A stretch of 42,645 nt of DNA. Origin: an uncultured Prevotellaceae bacterium. Lineage in GTDB: Bacteria; Bacteroidota; Bacteroidia; Bacteroidales; Bacteroidaceae. A program made the translations under genes and the position numbers. Below are positions 23,537 through 32,899 of the stretch, piece by piece (position 1 is the stretch's first letter; every line of letters starts with the position of its first letter). The notes beneath the pieces are model-generated. The model was not told the DNA's origin. It worked only from the letters and a program-made list of their open reading frames with translations, and made no database searches. The stretch covers positions 1-42,645 of the forward strand of contig CAMHKU010000012.1 of the NCBI GenBank assembly GCA_946185805.1. The letters run 5' to 3'.

Positions 23537-24295
23537 ATGCGTATGACAAAGCTTCAATTATTTTTCGTTAAGGGCTTCACCGCCCTGTCTGCACTACTGT
23601 TGGCCCTGCCAGCCGCAGCTCAAGACAAGGTAGAGGAGTTTGGCATCTTCGACCACCTCTCTGCAGGTCTCACCTTGGGAACCACCGGTATCGGCATCGA
23701 CGTGGCAGCTCCTATCACTGAGTATCTGCAGGTGCGTGCCGGATATAACTTCTTCTCCGGCTTCAGTTACAAGGATGACGTAAAATACCGCGCCAAAGGT
23801 CGCGCTACGGAAGAGACCGAAGTGGAGGGAAAGATTCATTTAGGCACCGCCAAGCTATTGTTCGACGTTTTTCCGTTCAGGAACTCTTCATTCCATGCTA
23901 CCGCCGGTTTCTATATCGGCACCGATGAGATTATCACCGCTCAGAACAACATCCCCGTTACCGCGTTCGACTCTGGCGAGGGTCTGCTCATTGGCGACTA
24001 CATTGTTGGCTTCGACAAGGACGGTATTGCCAAGGCAACGATTAAGACCAACTCCTTCCGCCCATATGTCGGCATCGGTATCGGACGTTCCGTACCCCGT
24101 GGGCGCATTGGTGTCAGCGGTGATTTGGGCGTGATGTTCTGGGGTAAGCCCAAACTCTATGAGAAGCAGACGGGTAAAGACATCGAAGTAACCAAGAGCG
24201 ACCTGGGCAGCGACAGCGACAAGTATTTCGACATTATGTCTAAGATTACTGTGTGGCCCGTGCTCACCGTCCGCGTGTCAGGCAGAATATTCTGA
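23537..24295 (+). CDS. Putative outer-membrane beta-barrel protein, unknown function
   Basis: 252 residues. A signal peptide (basic start, hydrophobic 8-26, cleavage after PAAAQ) is followed by alternating polar/apolar strands with aromatic girdles (for example YLQVRAGYNFFSGFS and SFRPYVGIGIGRS), and the chain ends VSGRIF with a C-terminal Phe, the usual beta-signal for BamA. I do not recognise a specific family. Its neighbour downstream is a lipoprotein 40 bp away, so the two may form a surface pair. The start has a promoter 43 bp upstream. Confidence 0.75.
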   Translation: MRMTKLQLFFVKGFTALSALLLALPAAAQDKVEEFGIFDHLSAGLTLGTTGIGIDVAAPITEYLQVRAGYNFFSGFSYKDDVKYRAKGRATEETEVEGKIHLGTAKLLFDVFPFRNSSFHATAGFYIGTDEIITAQNNIPVTAFDSGEGLLIGDYIVGFDKDGIAKATIKTNSFRPYVGIGIGRSVPRGRIGVSGDLGVMFWGKPKLYEKQTGKDIEVTKSDLGSDSDKYFDIMSKITVWPVLTVRVSGRIF

Positions 24296-24335
24296 GTTGA
24301 GATTTAAGAGTTAACAATTAGTAATAATCACTACA

Positions 24336-25223
24336 ATGAAAAAAATCATGATGATGGTGGCCTTAGTAGCCACTGCCCTTTTCACTGTTACTGCCTGCGG
24401 CAGCGACGACGACAACAACAGTTCAAGCAGCAGCAACAGCGGCACCACGGTGACGCTGACCGCTCCTCCCTACAAGAATGTGGCCACGGCGCTGACATTG
24501 GCCAACAATACAGAAAACATCCGCGATCTGCGACTCATGGAGAGCGGCGGCTATATGCTGAGCCGCGAGGTGGCAGCAGCCCGTGCCACCCGTGCCGGTG
24601 GTGGTAAGACTTTCGAGTTTGGCAAGTTCACCTATAGTGGTGGCGTATTTACCCTCGACAATGGAATGAAGATTACCATCGCAGCCGGTTCTGGCAGCAC
24701 GTACAATGTGAAGATGGAGTGGCAGAACGGTACCACCATCGAAACTACCGCCGTTGCCGACCTGTCGGCAGCCGTAACCGCCGGCACGCAGACCGACAAC
24801 CTCTGCAGCCGCCCCTGGAACATTGAGACCATGCGTGTCATGGGCACCTACAATGGCGTCACTCTGGCTAAGGACTTTAACGGTCCCATCAACCTGGCAA
24901 GCATCAAGAAGTGGTATGAGGACAACTATGGCAAGCTGAAGGACCAGTTCGACGAGAACTGCGTCATCAAGGGTATCTATTTCGACTCCAAGGGCCTGTT
25001 CGCCATCAACTACGAGAACCGCGACTCCGACGTGGGTGTATGGCGCTGGACGAGCATGAACAACGGCGAGCTGAACTACAGTTGGTACGAACCTGCCACG
25101 GCCATTTCACTTTTCACCGGCGCTGCTGCTGTAGAGTTCACCCAGAGTCCTGAGAAGTGCAAGCTTACGCTCAAGGGTAAGGTTGACACTACCAACCTGG
25201 AGTTTGTATTTACAATGAAGTAG
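24336..25223 (+). CDS. Putative lipoprotein of unknown function
   Basis: 295 residues. MKKIMMMVALVATALFTVTAC ends in a lipobox with Cys21, followed by GSDDDNNSSSSSNS; an acidic stretch right after the lipidated Cys is typical of Bacteroidota lipoproteins exported to the cell surface. The mature part begins VTLTAPPYKNVATAL and has a beta-rich pattern with a Trp-rich C-terminal half (YENRDSDVGVWRW). No known family is evident. A 12-bp stem terminator follows 27 bp after the stop. Confidence 0.75.
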   Translation: MKKIMMMVALVATALFTVTACGSDDDNNSSSSSNSGTTVTLTAPPYKNVATALTLANNTENIRDLRLMESGGYMLSREVAAARATRAGGGKTFEFGKFTYSGGVFTLDNGMKITIAAGSGSTYNVKMEWQNGTTIETTAVADLSAAVTAGTQTDNLCSRPWNIETMRVMGTYNGVTLAKDFNGPINLASIKKWYEDNYGKLKDQFDENCVIKGIYFDSKGLFAINYENRDSDVGVWRWTSMNNGELNYSWYEPATAISLFTGAAAVEFTQSPEKCKLTLKGKVDTTNLEFVFTMK

Positions 25224-25241
25224 GAATCAAATCAGGAGAAA

Positions 25242-26006
25242 TCAGAAGAAATTGAGCAGTTCGCAGAACTGCTCAATTTTTGTTAGCCGTTCGTGGTCGA
25301 AATCCTCGGTATGCTCCAGCTGCCAGGTAACGTGGAAGGGGATGTGTATGGCCCATGCGCCGATAGCCAGTGCCGGGGCAATGTCGCTCTTCAGCGAGTT
25401 GCCCACCATCAGCAGCTCTGAGGGGTGACACTGCTGGTGCTCACAGAGCGCCAGGAACTCGCGCTGACCCTTGTTGGAGGTGATTTCCACATCGTCGAAA
25501 TACTTCAGCAGTCCCGAGCGCTTTAGCTTGTTTTCCTGGTCTTGCAGTTCGCCCTTGGTGAAGACGACCATTTTGGGTGATGGGTGTTGGGTGATGGGTG
25601 ATGGGTGTTGGGTGTTGGGTGATGGGTGATGGGTGTTGGGTGATGGGTGATAGTCGGAAATGAGATCTTCGCGCAGCTTGCGCAGCGTGTCTTCCACGCC
25701 GGGTAAAGGGGTGGCCGGTAGCTGTAGCAGCGCCTTGCATCGTCGCAGTAGCCCAGTAAGTTTTTCGGCGCTGATATGCTCGCCGCCTACCCTTAGTGCT
25801 GTTTCTATGATAGAGATGGTGAAAGCCTTGCAGCCATAGCCCAGGTCGGCCATGTTGCCGCTCTCGGTGTTGAAGAGTTCGCGTGCAGGGTCGTCGCAGT
25901 AGGGCGCTATCAATTCGTAGAGATGGTTTTCCACCGCCTCAAAGTACGACTGACAGTCCCACAGCGTGTCGTCAGCGTCAAAAGCTATGACCTTCCAACT
26001 TCTCAA
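25242..26006 (-). CDS. HAD-superfamily hydrolase with an in-frame heptamer-repeat insertion
   Basis: 254 residues. Motif I is FDADDTLWD (nucleophile Asp10), motif II is VVFTKG (Thr150), and motif IV includes MVGNSLKSDIAPALA, which places it with haloacid dehalogenase/phosphoglycolate-phosphatase-like enzymes. Residues 119-145 (His/Pro/Ser/Asn/Thr-rich, in heptapeptides such as HPSPNTQ) are coded by eleven TGGGTGA-type units and lie directly before the strand MVVFTKG. No ATG exists upstream of motif I: a stop codon precedes TTG at 26006, which is therefore the probable start and is itself part of a tandem repeat. The 3' end contains a terminator stem. It follows cysS, 29 bp downstream. Confidence 0.85.
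   Translation of the reverse strand: MRSWKVIAFDADDTLWDCQSYFEAVENHLYELIAPYCDDPARELFNTESGNMADLGYGCKAFTISIIETALRVGGEHISAEKLTGLLRRCKALLQLPATPLPGVEDTLRKLREDLISDYHPSPNTHHPSPNTQHPSPITQHPSPKMVVFTKGELQDQENKLKRSGLLKYFDDVEITSNKGQREFLALCEHQQCHPSELLMVGNSLKSDIAPALAIGAWAIHIPFHVTWQLEHTEDFDHERLTKIEQFCELLNFF
25251..25281 (+). terminator. Terminator hairpin inside the end of the HAD gene
   Basis: ATTGAGCAGTTC at 25251-25262, loop GCA, and its exact complement at 25266-25277, followed by T-rich sequence to 25281. It would end rightward transcription of the lipoprotein gene. It also encodes the last residues (EQFCELLN) of the opposite HAD gene, and leftward it is followed by TTCTTC, so it may serve both directions. 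Confidence 0.85.
25574..25653 (-). repeat. In-frame tandem repeat, 11 units of TGGGTGA/TGGGTGT, in the HAD gene
   Basis: Eleven consecutive heptamers (25574-25650) plus TAG. Three units (21 bp) give one heptapeptide of HPSPNTQ type. One unit more or fewer would shift the frame of the catalytic part downstream. The G-rich strand has four or more GGG runs 4 nt apart. Confidence 0.95.
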
Positions 26007-26037
26007 CTCTTAATTCTCAACTCTTAACTCTTAATTT
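26003..26037 (-). repeat. Tandem repeat, 7-bp unit CTCAACT/CTTAATT, between cysS and the HAD gene
   Basis: About five heptamers link the cysS stop to the HAD gene and supply the TTG that must serve as the HAD start codon. Confidence 0.88.
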
Positions 26038-27541
26038 ATTTATTGAGTTTCCACGTCACGCCGTCCTTGGTGTCTTTCACCTCAAAGCCGGCAGCGGCCA
26101 GCTCGTCGCGTATCTTGTCGCTTGTGGCCCAGTCCTTGGCAGCCTTGGCCTTGGCGCGCAGGTCGAGCACCATGTCAACAACCTTACCGAAAGCCTCCTC
26201 ACGAGCCTGCTGCGTGTTGGCTGTCAGCTGCTGTGCACTGGCCGTCAGCCCTAAGATGTCTTCGGCGAAGAGGTGCATCACCTCCTTCAGCTCCTTCAGG
26301 CAGTCGGCACAGATGGTGGCCTTATGGTCAATGAGCTTGTTTACCACCGAGCAGGCCTCAAACAGATAGCTGATCACCTGCGGCGTGGCGAAGTCGTCGT
26401 TCATGGCATCGTAGCACTGCTGCCTGAGGCTCTTGACGATGCGCTCCGTGTCGGCATCACACTGCGCTGCCGGCTGCACGCGCTCCAGGTCGCCGAGGGC
26501 GTTGGTGAGTCGCTCCAGTCCCTTCTCGGCAGCCAGCAGAGCGTCGTTAGAGAAGTCTACCGTGCCGCGGTAGTGGGCCGAGAGCACGAAGAAGCGGATG
26601 GTCATGGGCGAGTAGGCCTTCTCCAGCAGCGGATGGTTGCCGGTGAAGAACTGCTCCAGGGTGATGAAGTTGTTATACGATTTGCCCATCTTCTGCCCGT
26701 TGATGGTGAGCATGTTGTTGTGCATCCAGTATTTCACGGCCTGATGACCCATGGCCGCCGTGGCCTGGGCAATCTCACACTCATGGTGGGGGAACACCAG
26801 GTCCATGCCGCCGCCGTGGATGTCGAACTGCTCGCCCAGGTACTTGCGCCCCATGGCCGTGCACTCGCAGTGCCAGCCGGGGAACCCGTCGCTCCAGGGC
26901 GACGGCCAGCGCATGATGTGCTCGGGCTGCGCCTTCTTCCACAGGGCGAAGTCGGCCTGATTGCGCTTCTCGCCTACGCCGTCGAGATTGTCGCGGCTGG
27001 CATCCTTGATATTCTCAAGCGAGCGGCCGCTGAGTATGCCGTAGCGGTACTGCTTGTTGTAGGCCTCAATGTCGAAGTAGACGGAGCCGTTCGACTCGTA
27101 GGCCATGCCGCGGTCTAAGATTTGCTGCACCAGCTGCTGCTGCTCTATGATGTGACCCGTGGCGTGGGGCTCGATGCTGGGGCGCAGACAGTTCAGAGCA
27201 TCCATGGCCTGGTGGTAGCGGTTGGTGTAGTATTGCGCTATCTCCATCGGCTCCAGCTGTTCCAGCCGCGCTTTCTTGGCTATCTTGTCCTCACCCTCGT
27301 CGGCGTCGTGCTCCAAGTGGCCCACGTCGGTGATGTTGCGCACGTAGCGCACCTTGTAGCCCAGATGCTTCAGGTAGCGGAACACCAGGTCGAAGGTAAT
27401 GGCGGGACGGGCGTGACCCAGATGGGGGTCGCCATACACAGTGGGGCCACAGACATACATGCCTACATTAGGGGCATGCAACGGTTCGAAGCGCTCTTTC
27501 TGGCGCGTCAGCGTGTTGTATATTACCAGTTTTGATTCCAT
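26036..27541 (-). CDS. cysS: Cysteinyl-tRNA synthetase
   Basis: 501 residues from the ATG at 27541. Cys31 in the VCGPTVYGD motif (zinc ligand), HLGH at 40-43 (class I HIGH), a WHCECTAM zinc motif, the HHECEIAQ zinc ligands, and KMGKSYNN (KMSKS loop) are all present. It charges tRNA-Cys. A frame extension to 27595 crosses the promoter and is rejected. In the C-terminal helical region a 21-bp duplication encodes LTASAQQ followed by LTANTQQ. It is transcribed divergently from miaB. Confidence 0.96.
   Translation of the reverse strand: MESKLVIYNTLTRQKERFEPLHAPNVGMYVCGPTVYGDPHLGHARPAITFDLVFRYLKHLGYKVRYVRNITDVGHLEHDADEGEDKIAKKARLEQLEPMEIAQYYTNRYHQAMDALNCLRPSIEPHATGHIIEQQQLVQQILDRGMAYESNGSVYFDIEAYNKQYRYGILSGRSLENIKDASRDNLDGVGEKRNQADFALWKKAQPEHIMRWPSPWSDGFPGWHCECTAMGRKYLGEQFDIHGGGMDLVFPHHECEIAQATAAMGHQAVKYWMHNNMLTINGQKMGKSYNNFITLEQFFTGNHPLLEKAYSPMTIRFFVLSAHYRGTVDFSNDALLAAEKGLERLTNALGDLERVQPAAQCDADTERIVKSLRQQCYDAMNDDFATPQVISYLFEACSVVNKLIDHKATICADCLKELKEVMHLFAEDILGLTASAQQLTANTQQAREEAFGKVVDMVLDLRAKAKAAKDWATSDKIRDELAAAGFEVKDTKDGVTWKLNK
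26207..26248 (-). repeat. In-frame 21-bp duplication in cysS
   Basis: Two adjacent 21-bp units encode LTANTQQ and LTASAQQ. They lie in the linker between two helices of the anticodon-binding part. The unit is three times seven bases, like the other inserts. Confidence 0.7.
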
Positions 27542-27562
27542 ATCCTTAGCGTTTAACGGCTG

Positions 27563-27570
27563 CAAAGATA
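27563..27570 (-). promoter_or_regulatory. -7 promoter element of cysS
   Basis: Read leftward this is TATCTTTG, 21 bp before the ATG at 27541. A CAAA at 27593 (TTTG leftward) is a possible -33 at slightly long spacing. Confidence 0.65.
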
Positions 27571-27633
27571 CAATAATTTTTGTATATTGAAGCAAAAAAA
27601 GGTAAGATTATGCAACGTTCGGAAAAATATTCG

Positions 27634-27641
27634 TACCTTTG
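27634..27641 (+). promoter_or_regulatory. -7 promoter element of the miaB operon
   Basis: TACCTTTG, 21 bp before the ATG at 27663. It overlaps the TTG that begins the longest open frame (27639), so that start is rejected. Confidence 0.7.
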
Positions 27642-27662
27642 CACACAATATTTAATAAGAAC

Positions 27663-29009
<1,347 letters not shown>

Positions 29010-29016
29010 CCGGTGA

Positions 29017-29049
29017 AATAGTCCAATTGTGAAATAGTCAAATAGTCCA
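29017..29049 (+). repeat. Short tandem repeat AAATAGTC between miaB and the ABC transporter gene
   Basis: Three imperfect copies of AAATAGTCC/CAAT end directly at the ATG of the ABC transporter gene. Confidence 0.8.
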
Positions 29050-31050
29050 ATGAAAGAGTTTCTGCAAGTGCTGCGACGCTTTGTGCCGCCCTATAAGAAA
29101 TATTTGGTGCTGTCGGTGGTGTTCAACATCCTGTCGGCGGTGCTCAACATCTTTTCGTTTGCCGCCCTGATACCTATCCTGCAGATACTCTTCCAGACGG
29201 GCGAGACCGAGGCCGCCACCGAGCTCATGGCATGGGACTGGGGCAACGCCCAGGCCGTGCTGATGAACAACCTGAACTACACGGTCAACGGCCTCATCAG
29301 CCGCTACGGCCCCACAACGACGCTGCTCTTCATCGGACTCTTCCTGGCTGCCACCACCTTCCTCAAGACCGGCGCCTACTTTCTCACCTCGGCCTGCATC
29401 GTGCCTATCCGCACGGGCGTGGTGCGCGACATACGCAACCAGCTCTACCGCAAGATCACCTCGCTGCCCTTGGGATTCTTCAGCGAGGAGCGCAAGGGCG
29501 ACATCATTGCCCGCATGAGCGGCGACGTGCAGGAGGTGGAAAACTCTATCATGTCGAGCCTGGAGATGCTCTTCAAGAATCCCGTGCTCATCATCGCCTA
29601 CTTCGCCACGCTCATCTTCATTTCCTGGCAGCTGACGCTCTTCACCCTCACCATCGTGCCCATCATGGGCTGGTTCATGGGCTTGGTGGGGCGCCGCCTG
29701 AAGGCACAGTCTATCAAGGCGCAGGCGCTGTGGAGCGACACCATGAGCCAGGTGGAGGAGACCCTCGGCGGACTGCGTATCATCAAGGCCTTCACTGCTG
29801 AGGAGAAGATGAACGAGCGCTTCAACCGCGTCAACTCCGCCTACCGCGACGACTTGATGCGGGTGAACATCCGCCAGTCGTCGGCTCACCCCATGAGCGA
29901 GTTCCTCGGCACGCTGATGATTGTCATCGTGCTCTGGTTCGGCGGCGTCCTGGTGCTCAACAACCAGACCATCACCGGCCCCACCTTTATATATTATATG
30001 GTGATACTCTACTCTATCATCAACCCGCTGAAGGAATTCTCCAAGGCCGGCTACAACATCCCCAAGGGCCTGGCGTCGATGGAGCGCATCGACAAAATCC
30101 TGCTGGCCGAGAATACTATCCGCGAGCCGGCCAACCCGCGCCATATCGCCAGCTTCGAGCACCAGATAGAGTTCCGCGACGTGTGGTTCGGCTACAATAT
30201 GGAGCAAGAGGCCCTTCCCCAATCCTCTCAGACCCACTGGGTGCTCCGCGGCATCAACCTCACCATTCCCAAAGGCAAGACCATCGCCATCGTGGGGCAG
30301 TCGGGCTCGGGCAAGTCGACGCTCGTCGACCTCATTCCCCGCTACTACGACGTGCAGCGTGGCGAGGTGCTCATCGACGGCATCAACGTCAAAGACCTCG
30401 GCATCCACGACCTGCGCCAGCTCATCGGCAACGTCAACCAGGAGGCCATCCTCTTCAACGACACCTTCCGCAACAATATTGCGTTTGGAAAAAGCCTCAC
30501 CCCCGACCCCTCTCGCAGGGGAGAGGGGAGTGATTACCTTGCTGCAGAAGAGTCTCGGGTAGAGGTATCTACTCCCCTCTCCCCTGCGAGAGGGGTCGGG
30601 GGTGAGGCTTTTGCGAGAGGGGTCGGGGGTGAGGCTTCTGGGGGTGAGGCTTCCATCATCGAAGCTGCCAAGATTGCCAACGCTTACGACTTCATCGTGC
30701 AGTCGGAGCACGGCTTCGACACCAACATCGGCGACCGCGGCGGCCGCCTCTCCGGCGGCCAGCGCCAGCGCGTGTCAATAGCCCGCGCCATCCTGAAGAA
30801 CCCGCCCATACTGATTCTCGACGAAGCCACGTCGGCTCTCGACACCGAGAGCGAGCGCTTAGTGCAGGACGCCCTGGAGCGGCTCATGAAGACGCGCACC
30901 ACCGTGGCCATCGCCCACCGCCTGTCGACCATCAAGCATGCCGACGAGATTATAGTGCTCCACGAAGGACGCATTGTGGAGCGCGGCACCCACGACGAGC
31001 TGCTCGCCATCGACGGCTATTACAAGAAACTACATGAAATGCAGAGTTAG
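29050..31050 (+). CDS. MsbA-like ABC exporter with a palindromic insertion in its ATPase domain
   Basis: 666 residues: six transmembrane helices (about 15-320), then the nucleotide-binding domain with Walker A GQSGSGKST (416-424), Q-loop near 465, signature LSGGQ (567-571), Walker B ILILDEATSALD and the switch His in IAHRLST. This is a half-size lipid/drug exporter of the MsbA type, in a context of envelope genes. Residues 482-535 are an in-frame insertion of 54 residues in the helical subdomain, right after the Q-loop segment and before EAAKIANAYDFI, where relatives have about ten residues. It is encoded by a perfect 42-bp inverted repeat and two tandem copies of its end. All catalytic motifs remain, so function may be kept. 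Confidence 0.93.
   Translation: MKEFLQVLRRFVPPYKKYLVLSVVFNILSAVLNIFSFAALIPILQILFQTGETEAATELMAWDWGNAQAVLMNNLNYTVNGLISRYGPTTTLLFIGLFLAATTFLKTGAYFLTSACIVPIRTGVVRDIRNQLYRKITSLPLGFFSEERKGDIIARMSGDVQEVENSIMSSLEMLFKNPVLIIAYFATLIFISWQLTLFTLTIVPIMGWFMGLVGRRLKAQSIKAQALWSDTMSQVEETLGGLRIIKAFTAEEKMNERFNRVNSAYRDDLMRVNIRQSSAHPMSEFLGTLMIVIVLWFGGVLVLNNQTITGPTFIYYMVILYSIINPLKEFSKAGYNIPKGLASMERIDKILLAENTIREPANPRHIASFEHQIEFRDVWFGYNMEQEALPQSSQTHWVLRGINLTIPKGKTIAIVGQSGSGKSTLVDLIPRYYDVQRGEVLIDGINVKDLGIHDLRQLIGNVNQEAILFNDTFRNNIAFGKSLTPDPSRRGEGSDYLAAEESRVEVSTPLSPARGVGGEAFARGVGGEASGGEASIIEAAKIANAYDFIVQSEHGFDTNIGDRGGRLSGGQRQRVSIARAILKNPPILILDEATSALDTESERLVQDALERLMKTRTTVAIAHRLSTIKHADEIIVLHEGRIVERGTHDELLAIDGYYKKLHEMQS
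30490..30612. repeat. Large palindromic element inside the ABC transporter gene
   Basis: Bases 30490-30531 and 30571-30612 are perfect 42-bp inverted repeats around a 39-nt loop whose ends can pair a little further. The arms contain CCTCACCCCCGACCCCTCTC. The translation (SLTPDPSRRGEG ... RGVGGEA) reminds me of a peptide often seen in database proteins from Bacteroidota, Planctomycetes and cyanobacteria where such elements interrupt genes. The whole element has no stop codon in the frame of the gene. Confidence 0.95.
30586..30654 (+). repeat. Tandem duplicates of the palindrome's right end
   Basis: A 27-bp block ending GGGGGTGAGGCTT occurs at 30586-30612 and again at 30613-30639, followed by a 15-bp partial third copy at 30640-30654. 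Together with the palindrome the insert keeps the reading frame. Confidence 0.88.
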
Positions 31051-32899
31051 CTTCCTCTTGCGCTTCTACGGGCTGACGGTGCTGCTGTTCATCGCGGCCA
31101 AGATAGTGTTCATGCTGGCTAATCATAGCGGGCATGAGTTTACTGTGGCCGACGTCGGGCAGGTGCTCTGGCACGGTCTGTCGCTCGACCTCTCTACGGC
31201 GCTGTACATACTGGCCATGCCCTTCCTGCTGACCATCGTCAGCGTGTGGGTGAGGGTGCCACGCTGGCTGTTCTGGGGCTATTACGCCTTGATAGCGCTG
31301 GCGCTGGCGCTGGCTTTCGTGGCCGACACCAGCCTTTATCCCTTCTGGGGCTTCAAGCTCGACGCCTCCTGCCTGCAGTATCTCGACACGCCCACCGAGG
31401 CTATGGCCTCGGTGTCGGCGGGCTATCTGTTGCTGCGGGCGGTGGCCGTGGCGGCGGTGGCGGCGGCTATCTATGCAGGCTATCATTGGCAGGGCTATAG
31501 AAGCTATAGCGACTATAGAGACTATAGAAGCTATAGAGGCTATAGAAACTATAGCAACCGCCGGAAATTTGCCCCTTTCGCCGAAACCGCCGCTTACATT
31601 GCCCTTATTCCCCTCATCGTCGTCGGTATCCGCGGCGGCCTGGACGAGTCGACCACCAACGTGGGACAGGTGTATTTCTCGCAGAACCAGTTTCTCAACC
31701 ACTCGGCCGTCAACCCTGTGTTCAGCTTCCTCTCGTCGATGGAGAAGACCGCTTCCTACGTGCCCGACTACCACTTCATGGACGACGCAGAGTGTAATCG
31801 GCTTTTGGCCGATTTATACCCCACGGAGAGCACCGCCATCGATACGCTGCTTACCACCGAGCGCCCCAACATCGTGGTGGTGCTCATGGAGAGCGCCGGC
31901 GCCATCTTCACCAGCCTTGAGGGCCGTGGCGACGTGATGCCCCGCCTGCAGCAGCTCATGGCCGAGGGCGTGAGTTTCGACAGCTGCTATGCCAACTCCT
32001 GGCGCACCGACCGCGGCACCGTCTGCACCTACAGCGGCTACCCGTCGTTCCCCGTGTCGTCGGTCATGAAGATGCCTGCCAAGAGCCGCCTGCTGCCAGG
32101 ACTGGCCAAGACCCTCGCCGCCGAGGGCTACGAGACGATCTATCTCTACGGCGGCGACGTGAACTTCACCAACATGCGCAGCTACCTGATAGGCTCCGGT
32201 TTCGAACGTATCACCTGGAAGAAAGATTTTACCGCCGACGAGCAGCGCACGGCCGAATGGGGCGTGCGCGACGACATCACCTTCGCCACGCTGGCCCGCC
32301 AGATAGCGCAGTACGACGCCCAGGGACAGAAGTTCTTCATAGGCTACAGCACGCTGTCGAGCCACCAGCCGTGGGACGTGCCCCTCAAAAAGATGGACGA
32401 CGAGGTGCTCAACGCCTTCTACTACCTCGACCGCTGCATCGGCACGTTCATCGACTCGCTGCGCACGACGCCCGCCTGGGAGAACCTGCTCATCGTGCTG
32501 CTGCCCGACCACGGCATCGACTATAATGAGGTGACCGTCAGCGACCCGCGCCACGACCACATACCCATGGTGTGGACGGGCGGCGCCATACGCCAGCCAC
32601 GGCGCCTGCGCCAGGTGTGCAACCAGACCGACCTGCCGGCCACGCTCCTCGGGCAGATGCACCTGCCCCACGGCGACTACCGCTACAGCCGCGACGTCAT
32701 GAGCGCCAACTACCGGCGCCGCGTGGCCGTACATACGTATAACAACGGCATCGCCGTGGTCGACAGTACCGGCCGCGCCATGTTCGACCTCAATGCCAAC
32801 CAGATGATTCAGGGCAACGGCCCTGCCGCCGAAGAGGCTATCCGCATCGGCAAGGCCGTGCTCCAGTCGGCAGCCGAGAATTTAAAACAGATGCAATGA
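31034..32899 (+). CDS. LTA-synthase-like sulfatase-fold membrane protein, copy 1
   Basis: 621 residues from the ATG at 31034, which lies 17 bp inside the upstream ABC gene. Five transmembrane helices (within 8-200) precede an extracytoplasmic alkaline-phosphatase-fold domain: NIVVVLMES, the nucleophile region SWRTDRGT (Thr325), GYSTLSSHQPWDVP and LLPDHGIDY. The family includes LtaS, OpgB and other phosphoglycerol or phosphoethanolamine transferases. Gram-negative Bacteroidota have no lipoteichoic acid, so the acceptor here is probably a periplasmic glycan or LPS part. Residues 154-176 are a Tyr-Arg-Ser repeat from 9-bp units, in a cytoplasmic or periplasmic loop between helices four and five. 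Confidence 0.88.
   Translation: MKCRVSFLLRFYGLTVLLFIAAKIVFMLANHSGHEFTVADVGQVLWHGLSLDLSTALYILAMPFLLTIVSVWVRVPRWLFWGYYALIALALALAFVADTSLYPFWGFKLDASCLQYLDTPTEAMASVSAGYLLLRAVAVAAVAAAIYAGYHWQGYRSYSDYRDYRSYRGYRNYSNRRKFAPFAETAAYIALIPLIVVGIRGGLDESTTNVGQVYFSQNQFLNHSAVNPVFSFLSSMEKTASYVPDYHFMDDAECNRLLADLYPTESTAIDTLLTTERPNIVVVLMESAGAIFTSLEGRGDVMPRLQQLMAEGVSFDSCYANSWRTDRGTVCTYSGYPSFPVSSVMKMPAKSRLLPGLAKTLAAEGYETIYLYGGDVNFTNMRSYLIGSGFERITWKKDFTADEQRTAEWGVRDDITFATLARQIAQYDAQGQKFFIGYSTLSSHQPWDVPLKKMDDEVLNAFYYLDRCIGTFIDSLRTTPAWENLLIVLLPDHGIDYNEVTVSDPRHDHIPMVWTGGAIRQPRRLRQVCNQTDLPATLLGQMHLPHGDYRYSRDVMSANYRRRVAVHTYNNGIAVVDSTGRAMFDLNANQMIQGNGPAAEEAIRIGKAVLQSAAENLKQMQ
31495..31557 (+). repeat. In-frame 9-bp CTATAG repeat in the LTA-synthase-like gene
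   Basis: Seven units of CTATAGAAG type encode repeated YRS/YRD/YRG tripeptides (residues 155-175). Each unit contains the 6-bp palindrome CTATAG. Gain or loss of a unit would not change the frame. Confidence 0.95.

Noticed and set aside
29038..30711. 557-codon open frame on the minus strand opposite the ABC transporter gene
   Set aside because: His/Val/Glu-rich shadow of a high-GC coding strand; the opposite strand has all ABC motifs. The same applies to long minus frames at 31814-32734, 34009-34956 and 19156-20259 and the plus frames at 26273-27118 and 11604-12230.
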